Shown one piece after another: positions 1 through 5,820 of a stretch of 6,117 nucleotides of DNA. The first letter of the stretch is position 1. Each line of letters opens with the position of its first letter. Source of the stretch: an uncultured Victivallales bacterium (lineage in GTDB: Bacteria > Verrucomicrobiota > Lentisphaeria > Oligosphaerales > JAFGRS01); contig CAILKC010000167.1 of NCBI GenBank assembly GCA_903834675.1, forward strand, positions 1-6,117. The letters run 5' to 3'. The position numbers were made by a program, and so were the translations under genes. Below the pieces are notes generated by a model. It saw nothing but the letters and a program-made list of their open reading frames with translations, was not told the origin of the DNA and did not search any database.

Positions 1-119
1 GAACCCTGAACCCTGAACCCTGAACCCTGAACCCTGAACCCTGAACCCTGAACCCTGAACCCTGAACCCTGAACCCTGAACCCTGAACCCTGAACCCTGA
101 ACCCTGAACCCTGAACCCT
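1..119. repeat. Heptamer tandem repeat (GAACCCT)x17
   Basis: Seventeen uninterrupted, identical copies of GAACCCT fill this stretch, and the array ends in a single A before unique sequence. It begins at the first base of the window, so the true copy number is at least 17. One phase reads GAA-CCC-TGA, so every forward frame meets a stop and the array cannot be coding on this strand. The unit differs from the plant-type telomere repeat (CCCTAAA) by one base, but it abuts a bacterial aroC gene and is better described as a heptanucleotide microsatellite. Perfect identity implies recent slippage or active homogenisation. Confidence 0.97.
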
Positions 120-229
120 AGGATCTGAGGTGTCACCACCTACGGAACTGACCTGTGCCCCGGCGGTTGCCGGGCTCTTGTTCTCCGGCGGTGGTGGCGC
201 GGCAGCCGAGGTTGAAAGGACCGTAAGCA
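120..229 (+). other. aroC upstream leader with GC-rich hairpin
   Basis: This stretch lies between the heptamer array and aroC. Bases 159-174 form a perfect hairpin, with arms CCCGGC and GCCGGG and a GGTT loop, followed by the pyrimidine-rich run CTCTTGTTCTCC. A smaller hairpin lies at 128-141 (AGGTG, loop TCAC, CACCT). The larger hairpin could be a weak terminator for a gene left of the window or a structured aroC leader; the T-run is too interrupted to decide. I see no convincing -35/-10 pair here, so the aroC promoter is unidentified and may lie beyond the repeat array. The ribosome binding site at 215-220 belongs to aroC. Confidence 0.35.
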
Positions 230-1285
230 ATGCCCGGAAATTCGTTTGGTACTCTCTTCCGCGTGACCACGTTCGGGGAGAGCCATGGCGGGGCGGTAGG
301 CGTGGTTGTGGACGGGGTGACGCCGGGCCTCGAACTGTCAGAGGCCGACATTCAACTCCAGCTCGATCGGCGGCGCCCAGGCCAGTCGGCGGTCACCACG
401 CCGCGGCAGGAGGCGGATGCGGTGCAGATTCTGTCAGGCGTGTTCGAAGGTCGCGCCACCGGCACGCCGATCCTGCTGCTGGTCCACAACCGCGACCAGC
501 AACCGGAGGCCTATGACGACATCAAGGACTTGTTCCGGCCTGGGCATGCCGACTATACCTATCAGCGCAAGTACGGCCTGCGCGACCACCGCGGGAGTGG
601 CCGGGCCAGCGGTCGCGAGACCGTTGGCCGAGTGGCGGCCGGCGCCATTGCCCGCAAGCTCTTGGCCGCCCGGGGGGTGGGCATCACGGCCTACTGCAAA
701 CGGGCCGCCGGGATCGAGGGCGAGACGGTCGACTTCGCTGAGATCGAGAAGAATATCGTCAGAGCCGCAGACCGTGAGGCCGCGCGACGCATCGTCGAGA
801 GAATCATGCAGGCCAGAGCTGCCAATGACAGCATCGGCGGCATCGTCGAGTGCCGTATCCGCGGAGTTCCGCCAGGGCTTGGCGATCCGGTGTTTGACAA
901 ACTCGATGCCGACCTGGCCAAAGCGGTGCTGTCCATTGGCGCCACCAAGGGCATCGAGTTCGGCGCCGGCTTTGCCGCGGCGGACATGACCGGCAGCCAG
1001 CATAACGACCAGATGGACGCCTCCGGCTTCCTGACCAACCATGCCGGTGGCATCCTGGGCGGCATCTCCACGGGCGCGGACATCGTCTTCCGCGTCGTCT
1101 TCAAGCCCACGGCCTCCATCTGTCAACCGCAGAAGACCATTGATGTGCAGGGCAACGAGGTGAGCTGCGAGACGCACGGTCGTCACGACCCGGCCGTCTT
1201 CCCACGGGGAATCCCGGTCGTGGAAGCCATGGTGGCACTCGTGCTGGAGGACCATTTCAAGCGTCAGGCGGCTCTGCATGCCTGA
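230..1285 (+). CDS. aroC: Chorismate synthase
   Basis: Chorismate synthase (EC 4.2.3.5) converts 5-enolpyruvylshikimate-3-phosphate to chorismate by anti-1,4 elimination of phosphate in the cytoplasm. It needs reduced FMN as a non-consumed cofactor and makes the branch-point precursor of aromatic amino acids and folate. The 351-residue product has the normal bacterial length and all family signatures: GESHG at 16-20 with H19, the RRRPGQS segment at 47-53, GHADYT at 105-110, [10 protein letters not shown] at 122-131, and [18 protein letters not shown] at 317-334. No key residue appears missing. The ATG is preceded by AAAGGA at 215-220 with nine bases between, which supports this start. The gene converges on the LOG-family gene across a gap of 54 bases (1286-1339) with no strong terminator. 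No other shikimate-pathway gene is in the window, so any operon would extend to the left. Confidence 0.98.
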   Translation: MPGNSFGTLFRVTTFGESHGGAVGVVVDGVTPGLELSEADIQLQLDRRRPGQSAVTTPRQEADAVQILSGVFEGRATGTPILLLVHNRDQQPEAYDDIKDLFRPGHADYTYQRKYGLRDHRGSGRASGRETVGRVAAGAIARKLLAARGVGITAYCKRAAGIEGETVDFAEIEKNIVRAADREAARRIVERIMQARAANDSIGGIVECRIRGVPPGLGDPVFDKLDADLAKAVLSIGATKGIEFGAGFAAADMTGSQHNDQMDASGFLTNHAGGILGGISTGADIVFRVVFKPTASICQPQKTIDVQGNEVSCETHGRHDPAVFPRGIPVVEAMVALVLEDHFKRQAALHA

Positions 1286-1339
1286 GCCGTTCGTCGGCGC
1301 CGCGAGGCGAAGAGGGCGGAATGGGCCCCCCGTAAGGTC

Positions 1340-2161
1340 CTACCCGACCGTGGCTTCGCCGTAGAACTGCTGGATGTGATTCCAGCCCTCGAGCGCAAGA
1401 TCGGTGAGGCGGAACAACGTCAGGTCCTGCGGCGAGATCAGGCCTCGGCGTACGAAGGCTTCCCAGTTGACGATGTCCTGCCAGAACTCGCGCCCGAAAA
1501 GCACCACGGGGATGCGCGGAATCTTGCGCGTCTGGATGAGGGTCAGAGTCTCGAATAGCTCATCCATCGTGCCGAACCCGCCGGGGAAGGCGCAGAGAGC
1601 CCGGGCCCGCTTCAGAAAGTGCATCTTGCGAATGCTGAAGTAGTGGAGCTGGAAGGAGAGTTCCGGGGTGATGTAGGGGTTGGGCGCCTGCTCAAACGGC
1701 AGGGAGATGTTCAGGCCGATGGACACGGCGCCCTCGTCATGGGCGCCGCGGTTGCCTGCTTCCATGATGCCACCCCCGCCCCCGGTGATCACCACAAGTT
1801 CACGGCAGGCGGAGCGCTGACAGTGACGGCTGGCGAGAGCCGCGAACTCCCGAGCGGTGTCGTAGTAGTGGCTCTGTTCGTGCAGGGCTCGGGCGACGCG
1901 GAGGGCCTCGATTCGAGCCGGATCCGCGGGACTGCTGCGCTGGGCCTCCTCGGCCTCGGCCAGCAGGCGAGAGGCTTCTGCTGGGCACGGGATACGGGCG
2001 CTGCCGAACAGGACAAGCGTCGAACGCACACCCAAACGATCCATTGCCGCATCGGGCTTGAGGAACTCGAGTTGCAGCCGCACCGCTCGGCAGACGTCGG
2101 ACTTGAGGAATTCTACGTCCTCATAGGCTTTGAGTTGTACAGTTGTCACGGCTTGCGTCAC
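1340..2161 (-). CDS. LOG-family (TIGR00730-type) Rossmann-fold protein, long form
   Basis: The 273-residue product belongs to the LOG family, once misannotated as lysine decarboxylase. Characterised members are phosphoribohydrolases that release the base and ribose 5-phosphate from cytokinin or other nucleoside 5'-monophosphates. The substrate here cannot be read from sequence. Visible landmarks are VLFGSAR at 50-56 (first strand of the nucleotide fold), TGGGGGIMEAGNRGA at 126-140, and RK at 178-179. The diagnostic PGGFGTMDE follows at 193-201, with E201 as the expected catalytic glutamate. At 273 residues it is longer than the roughly 190-215 of short LOG enzymes. The extra length is an N-terminal arm (about 1-45) and a helical insert (about 58-118), both typical of the long bacterial subgroup. 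The start is GTG, its first base shared with the TAG stop of the upstream gene, indicating translational coupling. No clear Shine-Dalgarno site is present. A second GTG four codons later (2147-2149) is an alternative. The conserved arm (YEDVEFLKS onward) argues against a much later start. Confidence 0.92.
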   Translation of the reverse strand: MTQAVTTVQLKAYEDVEFLKSDVCRAVRLQLEFLKPDAAMDRLGVRSTLVLFGSARIPCPAEASRLLAEAEEAQRSSPADPARIEALRVARALHEQSHYYDTAREFAALASRHCQRSACRELVVITGGGGGIMEAGNRGAHDEGAVSIGLNISLPFEQAPNPYITPELSFQLHYFSIRKMHFLKRARALCAFPGGFGTMDELFETLTLIQTRKIPRIPVVLFGREFWQDIVNWEAFVRRGLISPQDLTLFRLTDLALEGWNHIQQFYGEATVG

Positions 2162-3411
2162 TACTGTTTGGCGTCAAACTGGTTGTTGCCGCCTGGGGGA
2201 GGGCCGCCAGGCGGGGGGCCCGGCTGGCCTGGAGCGGGCGCTGCGACCGGCGCCGCTGGTCCTGGCGGCATCCCCGGCTCCGGTCCGGGTCCCGGACCTG
2301 GGCCCGGACCAGGACCGGGCTGCCCTGGCCCGCCTGGCCCTGGCTGCCCCGGCGCCCCCGGCGCCCCGGGCCCTGGCTGCCCCGGCGCGGGCGTCGCGGC
2401 GCCCCATTCATCGACCGCGCCCTGCTTGGCCCCTGCCTCAAGCTCGTCCCGCTTCTTTTTCTCGATCAGCTCTTTGAGGCGTTCCCGGAAGGTCAGGGCC
2501 TGCTTCTTGGGCATCCACTCTTTGGTGTTGTTGACCGTGTCCTCGACCAACTCGTAGCCGTTGCTCTCGAATACCTGCGCCGTGATTTTCGGCTTCGCCT
2601 CCGCTTCGAAGGCATCGCGCTGCTTGGTGTAGAAGTGCTCCAGCACATCCGCCGCGGCGACCCAGTCCACCAGCTTCATGCTCTTGGGTTTTTTCGGATC
2701 GCGGATGTAGTGTGCCGCCCGCAAGGCCTCCGGGAGCTTAAGCAGACGCTGTTCGTCTTTGAATGCGGTGATCTTGGCGTCGTACTGGGTGTTCTGCACG
2801 CGGATGTAGTTCTTGCGGAAATCGTCGTTGACATCTTCCCAGAAGAGAGCCTGGATCTCCGGGTCCATGTCCGAGCGCAGCACAAAGCGGCTGCCTGTTT
2901 TGATGCGTTGTTTCGTCTTCTCCTGCAGGTGCCCTTTGATGGTGGCATTCGGGCCCTTGCCGCCACGAATGGCAAAGGATACGTCTTCCCCGACGGCGCA
3001 CATGCGGTACTTGGTCGCGGCCTCCTTTTCGAACTCCTTGCGCCGGGCCTCGGGGAACTGCGTGGCGGCCATTTCCTCGAGCATTTTCTCGACGTCTGCC
3101 TCAATCTCTTCCTTCTTCTTTGGCGGCGCCAGCACGGGCGACTTCAGCCCCAGCTTGACGGCGATGTCCTGCTTCTTGACATTCTTCGCCACGTCTTCTT
3201 TGAGGCGCTGGGCGATGACCTGCTCGAGCTTAGTCCGCTCGGCCTTCCAGGCCTCGTCTCCTCCAGCCGCCGCCGCGTCCTGCGCCAGGGCCGGGGGCAG
3301 CCACAGGCACGCCGTCATCCCGATCCCCCACGCCGCCATAATCGCCCAGTAAGCGTTTCGCGTCCCCATCATCAGAGCCGTCCTTTTCATGGTGTCCAAG
3401 AGGAGCTCCAT
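2161..3411 (-). CDS. Exported charged protein with collagen-like Gly/Pro tail, unknown function
   Basis: I do not recognise this 416-residue protein as a named family. The N-terminus reads as a signal peptide: basic residues, a hydrophobic stretch (about 21-38), then PPALA before QD, fitting signal peptidase I cleavage after A43. C35 within MTAC is a poor lipobox, so a lipoprotein is less likely. Residues 50-330 are rich in Lys and Glu with probable helical or coiled-coil segments (about 55-80, 97-135, 300-325). A more mixed section at 136-180 (GEDVSFAIRGGKG onward) may be a small beta domain. Residues 341-409 form a low-complexity tail of PGQPGPGAPGAPGQPGPG type with runs of PG dipeptides, only partly in collagen G-X-Y register. 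The second ATG (3388-3390, M8) gives a more canonical signal peptide start (MKRTAL) and is a serious alternative; neither has a strong ribosome site. It is the first gene of the unit with the LOG gene and lies downstream of a near-consensus promoter. Envelope or periplasmic location is inferred. Confidence 0.85.
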   Translation of the reverse strand: MELLLDTMKRTALMMGTRNAYWAIMAAWGIGMTACLWLPPALAQDAAAAGGDEAWKAERTKLEQVIAQRLKEDVAKNVKKQDIAVKLGLKSPVLAPPKKKEEIEADVEKMLEEMAATQFPEARRKEFEKEAATKYRMCAVGEDVSFAIRGGKGPNATIKGHLQEKTKQRIKTGSRFVLRSDMDPEIQALFWEDVNDDFRKNYIRVQNTQYDAKITAFKDEQRLLKLPEALRAAHYIRDPKKPKSMKLVDWVAAADVLEHFYTKQRDAFEAEAKPKITAQVFESNGYELVEDTVNNTKEWMPKKQALTFRERLKELIEKKKRDELEAGAKQGAVDEWGAATPAPGQPGPGAPGAPGQPGPGGPGQPGPGPGPGPGPGPEPGMPPGPAAPVAAPAPGQPGPPPGGPPPGGNNQFDAKQ

Positions 3412-3455
3412 AGTCCAAATCTACGCCGGTCTGCCAGCCTGTATTGACGATCGAC

Positions 3456-3485
3456 AGTATAGCGCGGTCGCAGCGGCAATGTCAA
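3456..3485 (-). promoter_or_regulatory. Sigma-70-type promoter for the exported protein / LOG unit
   Basis: Read on the minus strand, TTGACA (3480-3485, perfect -35) is followed after 18 bases by TATACT (3456-3461), five of six matches to the -10 consensus. Transcription would begin near 3449, giving a leader of about 40 bases to the ATG at 3411 or about 60 to the ATG at 3390. It is the only strong promoter seen upstream of the two-gene minus-strand unit. The left edge of the insertion sequence lies about 50 bases upstream of the -35, so the core promoter is undamaged, but any more distant activator sites have been moved away. Confidence 0.7.
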
Positions 3486-3491
3486 ATGGCC

Positions 3492-3536
3492 AACCGCCTA
3501 GTTGACTGGGGTCGGCCCGGTGCGGTTTCTTTTTTT
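3492..3536 (+). terminator. Terminator-like hairpin and T-tract (insertion target)
   Basis: On the plus strand AACCGC (3492-3497) and ACTGGG (3505-3510) can pair with GCGGTT (3522-3527) and CCCGGT (3516-3521) around the loop GTCGG, with a seven-base bulge on the left arm and one G-U pair. The tail is TCTTTTTTT (3528-3536). This has the form of a rho-independent terminator, but no plus-strand gene lies immediately upstream to be terminated, and the bulge weakens the structure. The last eight bases are the left copy of the target duplication of the adjoining insertion sequence. Confidence 0.4.
3529..3536. repeat. Target site duplication, left copy (CTTTTTTT)
   Basis: CTTTTTTT lies directly outside the left inverted repeat and is repeated exactly at 5755-5762 outside the right one. 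The identity continues for two more bases (CG) because the element's own first bases and the right flank both read CG, so the duplication could be counted as 8 to 10 bp. Eight gives symmetric element ends. Lengths of 8-10 bp occur among IS4-family subgroups. Confidence 0.85.
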
Positions 3537-3568
3537 CGACCTGTGCAATAACTCGCGAGTTAAAAGTT
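3537..3568 (+). repeat. Left terminal inverted repeat of the insertion sequence
   Basis: The sequence begins CGACCTGTGCAATAA, continues through the 10-bp self-palindrome ACTCGCGAGT (3551-3560) and ends TAAAAGTT. It matches the reverse complement of 5723-5754 at 31 of 32 positions; the difference is T at 3561 against C on the other side. The transposase stop codon (TAA, 3560-3562 on the minus strand) lies inside it. A palindrome within each end means the transposase could meet a dyad-symmetric site at each terminus. Confidence 0.95.
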
Positions 3569-4984
3569 GGCAGCCTCCAGCGGCTGGCCTGGCGGGGAGG
3601 TGCCGCCTTGGGAGTGGGCCTCGCCGGTGGGGGCGGCCATGCGCCGCCGAATTGTGGCGGTTATCGGGTCTGAGGCAAGGCGGCGGATATTCTCCTGGAG
3701 GGTGTAGGCGAGGGCAGTGCGAACGACGAACTCCGAAGGGGTCGCTCGTGGGGCCGTGCGCATCCAGAAGCCGAACGGCGTCCGCAGGCGTGCCGGATGG
3801 CAACAGGCCAACCACTGGAGGATGCCTGCCAGGACGAGGTTGACGGCAAGGAACTTCTCGTTCGCCGCAAACGTGATCTCGGTTCGTTCCGGTCGGCTCG
3901 ATTCGGGGAGCGGGGCATCGGCCGATGCTGGTCGGCGGCTGGATCGGGCGAGGTAGCTGGACCAGAAGTGATAGGCCATGCCGCCTAGGAGGTTCTTCAC
4001 GGTGTGGAAGAGCGTTTCGATCGTGACGCGATGGCCGTACAGCCGGATGGCGGCAGCCGGGTCCAGGTTCAGGTCCGAACTCATCAGGACAATGTCGCCT
4101 CTTGACGAACGGCAGAGGAAGAAGCGAACCGTGGTCTTGGCTGGCTTCCAGATCAAGTCGAGGTGCAGGACCCGGACCGTCTCGTGTTTTCCATAGAGTT
4201 CAGTCGGCACGTCCTGGAAGGAAGAGGCCATCGTTCGGAAGCAGTCTCGCAGAAGGACCTTGCGGCCGTACACGCGGGGCCGCCCCGGTCTGCGGTTGCC
4301 TTTTGGCTGGGCCGCCTGCTCATAGGCGACACAGTTTCTCTTGCCCCGAACCAGGACGTGGACCTCACCCCCGGTTTCCCGCCCCATCGCCAACGCTTTG
4401 CCCGCGGCAAAGCCCGCGTCCAACACCAGGTAGGATTGCCGCTCGACGGCCTTGGCCAAGGTTCTGGCAGCCTCCAGCATACGCTCAATCTTGGTTTCGG
4501 CCTGCGCCTGGCGGTGATAGAACAGATCGACCGCCGTGGCGAAGAACCGTCCGCGGGCGCCGGTCAGCAGCGCCAGCACTCCGATATCGTGGCCGCGGAA
4601 GTAGGATGGCTTGCTGGAGGTTTCGGAGGTCTGACGGAGGGTCCGCACCGCAGGCATGCGCCGTCCTTCCTTCGGGGTCTTGGTGTCGTCGCCCAACAGG
4701 ACGTTTCTGCCGTTGATCCGGACCACGTGCGGTTGGCGGAACAGAAACGCCTGCCAGCAGTGCATGAACTTTGCGGCGGTCCATGCCTGGGAATGGAAGA
4801 AGTGCAGCAGCAGCGGATAGGTGGCCGGATCGAGCGCCAGCGCCCGGACCACGGAGCTTACCCCGTACGTATCGGTGCGCAGCAGTAATCCCGCGGCCAC
4901 GATCACGAACCAGCTGAACGTTGCCCGCCGACTGAAGGCGCCGCGTAGACTCCAGATCGCTTCCTCCAACGCTGTCACGTCCAT
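3560..4984 (-). CDS. IS4-family DDE transposase
   Basis: This 474-residue protein would catalyse excision and insertion of the surrounding element through an RNase H-like DDE active site. The first acidic residue lies in LLGDDTKTPKEG (D99 or D100). The second is D189 in YLVLDAGFAAGKAL. The third is E323 in the exact IS4 signature Y316-x2-R319-x3-E323-x6-K330. The roughly 130 residues between D189 and E323 correspond to the beta-rich insertion domain of this family. Residues 453-474 are a low-complexity tail whose stop lies in the left inverted repeat. No frameshift or internal stop is present, so it appears functional. The ATG at 4984 follows a weak G-rich region (CGGGGTCCCC) that can fold on itself, so translation may be poor, as is common for transposases. 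It diverges from the small gene at 5074 across an 89-bp control region. Confidence 0.95.
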   Translation of the reverse strand: MDVTALEEAIWSLRGAFSRRATFSWFVIVAAGLLLRTDTYGVSSVVRALALDPATYPLLLHFFHSQAWTAAKFMHCWQAFLFRQPHVVRINGRNVLLGDDTKTPKEGRRMPAVRTLRQTSETSSKPSYFRGHDIGVLALLTGARGRFFATAVDLFYHRQAQAETKIERMLEAARTLAKAVERQSYLVLDAGFAAGKALAMGRETGGEVHVLVRGKRNCVAYEQAAQPKGNRRPGRPRVYGRKVLLRDCFRTMASSFQDVPTELYGKHETVRVLHLDLIWKPAKTTVRFFLCRSSRGDIVLMSSDLNLDPAAAIRLYGHRVTIETLFHTVKNLLGGMAYHFWSSYLARSSRRPASADAPLPESSRPERTEITFAANEKFLAVNLVLAGILQWLACCHPARLRTPFGFWMRTAPRATPSEFVVRTALAYTLQENIRRLASDPITATIRRRMAAPTGEAHSQGGTSPPGQPLEAANF

Positions 4985-5008
4985 ACTTTTGGGGACCCCG
5001 CGTCCAGA

Positions 5009-5058
5009 TTGACTTGACTGCCGACCAGGACTATGCTATATAGCATAGTTCAGGTCAA
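5009..5058. promoter_or_regulatory. Divergent promoter region with 20-bp perfect palindrome
   Basis: Bases 5030-5049 read ACTATGCTATATAGCATAGT, a perfect 20-bp palindrome. After a three-base unmatched step on each side it is extended by GACC (5023-5026) and GGTC (5053-5056), giving a 34-bp interrupted dyad. For the plus-strand gene, TTGACT (5014-5019) with a 17-base spacer precedes TATATA (5037-5042). A second overlapping pair is TTGACT (5009-5014), 17 bases, TATGCT (5032-5037). On the minus strand TTGACC (5053-5058) lies 17 bases from CATAGT (5030-5035), a weaker promoter for the transposase. Because the palindrome covers the -10 elements, a bound dimer would block transcription. A self-encoded regulator, such as the 95-residue protein or the transposase, is an inference. 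Confidence 0.65.
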
Positions 5059-5073
5059 AAGCAAGGAGTCACC

Positions 5074-5361
5074 GTGGAAGAAAACGAAATCCGCAACACG
5101 CAGGCCAAGGTCGGAATGCTGCGCCAAGAACTGGCGGCCCTCGGTCCGGTCATGCGCGGCAGCGTGGTGGTGATCGGCACGCGCAACAAGCAGCCGTACC
5201 TCTCGCTGAACAAGGACCGCAAGACCCGGCTGATCTATCTGGGCCGAGACCGGGAGGCAAAGGCGCGGGAGTACTCGCAGAACTACCACCGGCTGCTGGC
5301 GATCGTGGAGGAGATGACGCTGCTGAACATGGCGCTACTGAAGGAACACGCCGCCCCGTGA
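5074..5361 (+). CDS. Small transposon-associated protein, DUF6788-like
   Basis: The 95-residue product resembles, from recall of the family pattern, DUF6788 proteins, which are often found beside transposases and have no established function. Its layout fits: an N-terminal helix (about 3-24), a short strand-rich centre from MRGSVVVIGTR (27-37) through LIYLGRD (53-59), and a C-terminal helix containing NYHRLL (70-75) and LNMALLK (84-90). Relatives commonly carry a cysteine cluster in the centre; this protein has no cysteine at all. The start is GTG with a strong AAGGAG site at 5063-5068, five bases upstream, so translation should be efficient, in contrast to the transposase. It lies inside the insertion sequence and diverges from the transposase across the palindromic promoter. 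A role as regulator or transposition accessory is plausible from position only. Confidence 0.8.
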   Translation: MEENEIRNTQAKVGMLRQELAALGPVMRGSVVVIGTRNKQPYLSLNKDRKTRLIYLGRDREAKAREYSQNYHRLLAIVEEMTLLNMALLKEHAAP

Positions 5362-5371
5362 GACGCCCCGT

Positions 5372-5457
5372 TCCCGCCGCCAGCGGCCCACCTGCTTAGC
5401 GTGTATCTGTCTGCAGGCGTACCTCGCACAGGCAGATGCCGATCCCGCCGCCAGCGG
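5372..5457. repeat. Hairpin between two 15-bp direct repeats inside the insertion sequence
   Basis: TCCCGCCGCCAGCGG occurs at 5372-5386 and again at 5443-5457, 71 bases apart. Between them, ATCTGTCTG (5405-5413) pairs with CAGGCAGAT (5429-5437) with one G-U pair, and AGG-CGTA-CCT (5415-5424) closes the tip, giving an imperfect long hairpin. It lies just after the stop of the small gene at 5361. It could act as that gene's terminator, although no T-run follows, or be a REP-type dispersed palindrome that entered or is carried by the element. Confidence 0.55.
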
Positions 5458-5722
5458 GGGGCTCTTGACGCAGGCCGCGGCGGGAAGTGCCGGAACCGGG
5501 GGTTCGAGCACCAGAACGAACGAGGAGGACGATTTCCGCGCTGGACGCTTCCTGGACCGGTCAGGCGAAAGCACGGCGGCCGGATCGTTCGATTCGGAAT
5601 GCGGCGCGCCCCTGCCTCCGGCAGGTCAAATCGGCTTGAAGGCGATCCGCGTGCCAGGGATCGTATCGGTCACCCGAACGCTTCCGTCCCCGTCGGAGGA
5701 AGTCATGCCAACGCTGCCCAAG
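5458..5722. other. Right inner segment of the insertion sequence, no convincing gene
   Basis: This stretch completes the element before the right inverted repeat. An open frame of 88 codons starts with TTG at 5465 and ends with a TGA at 5729-5731 inside the right repeat. It has only a G-run as a possible ribosome site and its predicted protein is unlike any family I know, rich in Gly, Ser, Thr and Pro. I judge it probably not a gene. A small stem can form between CTTCC and GGAAG near 5680-5703. The segment may be a decayed passenger or sequence needed for the transposition complex. Confidence 0.4.
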
Positions 5723-5754
5723 AACTTTTGACTCGCGAGTTATTGCACAGGTCG
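5723..5754 (-). repeat. Right terminal inverted repeat of the insertion sequence
   Basis: Reverse complement of the left end at 31 of 32 positions, including the central palindrome ACTCGCGAGT (5731-5740) and the outer TTATTGCACAGGTCG. The single difference is G at 5730, opposite T at 3561 in the left copy. The first outer bases read CG at both ends. Confidence 0.95.
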
Positions 5755-5762
5755 CTTTTTTT
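5755..5762. repeat. Target site duplication, right copy (CTTTTTTT)
   Basis: Exact copy of 3529-3536, directly outside the right inverted repeat. Removing the element and one copy joins the hairpin arms at 3492-3527 to a single T-tract followed by CGGGCGCTAGGCGCC. Confidence 0.85.
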
Positions 5763-5820
5763 CGGGCGCTAGGCGCCTTGGATCCGGCGGTCCGCACCGG
5801 CACTGCCGGAGGCGCCGTCT
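5763..5820. other. GC-rich noncoding flank with small hairpins
   Basis: Between the insertion sequence and the minisatellite are two compact hairpins: GGCGC-TAG-GCGCC at 5765-5777 and CCGGC-ACT-GCCGG near 5794-5806. No gene or promoter is evident. The segment belongs to the chromosome as it was before insertion, directly after the T-tract. Confidence 0.4.

Larger units (their letters stand above)
3537..5754. mobile_element. Complete IS4-family-type insertion sequence, 2218 bp
   Basis: The element is bounded by 32-bp inverted repeats with one mismatch and flanked by an exact 8-bp duplication, so both ends are seen directly. It contains a DDE transposase gene on the minus strand, a divergent small gene on the plus strand (5074-5361), and about 360 bp of further sequence before the right end. 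It is longer than a simple one-gene insertion sequence of this family because of the small gene and the extra segment. The open transposase, near-identical ends and intact duplication suggest an active or recently active copy. Family placement rests on the transposase Y-R-E-K signature; subgroup assignment would need comparison with reference elements. Confidence 0.93.

Noticed and set aside
1..119. Telomere or eukaryotic contamination
   Set aside because: The unit is not an exact known telomere repeat, and the array runs straight into a bacterial aroC with a Shine-Dalgarno site.
149..157. TGACCTGTGC-like match to the outer end of the insertion sequence repeat, in the aroC leader
   Set aside because: Only about nine bases agree and the conserved inner palindrome is absent, so it is compatible with chance.
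434..1279. Open frame of 281 codons on the minus strand opposite aroC
   Set aside because: aroC is unambiguous over the same bases and this frame shows no recognisable protein features.
1286..1339. Shared terminator between the convergent aroC and LOG genes
   Set aside because: Only a four-base-pair stem (CGCC-GCGA-GGCG, about 1299-1310) is visible, with no T-run on either strand.
1619..2557. Open frame of 312 codons on the plus strand opposite the LOG gene
   Set aside because: The minus strand encodes all LOG motifs in register. The opposite frame only mirrors GC-rich codon positions.
2143..3447. Long open frame (434 codons) on the plus strand opposite the exported-protein gene
   Set aside because: It is antisense to a gene with a signal peptide, good promoter and coherent protein composition. 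Its own product has an implausible Trp/Arg/Gly-rich start and no family features.
5465..5731. Passenger gene of 88 codons in the right part of the insertion sequence
   Set aside because: It has a TTG start with only a G-run upstream, a low-complexity product and no recognisable family. It is kept only as a note within the noncoding segment.
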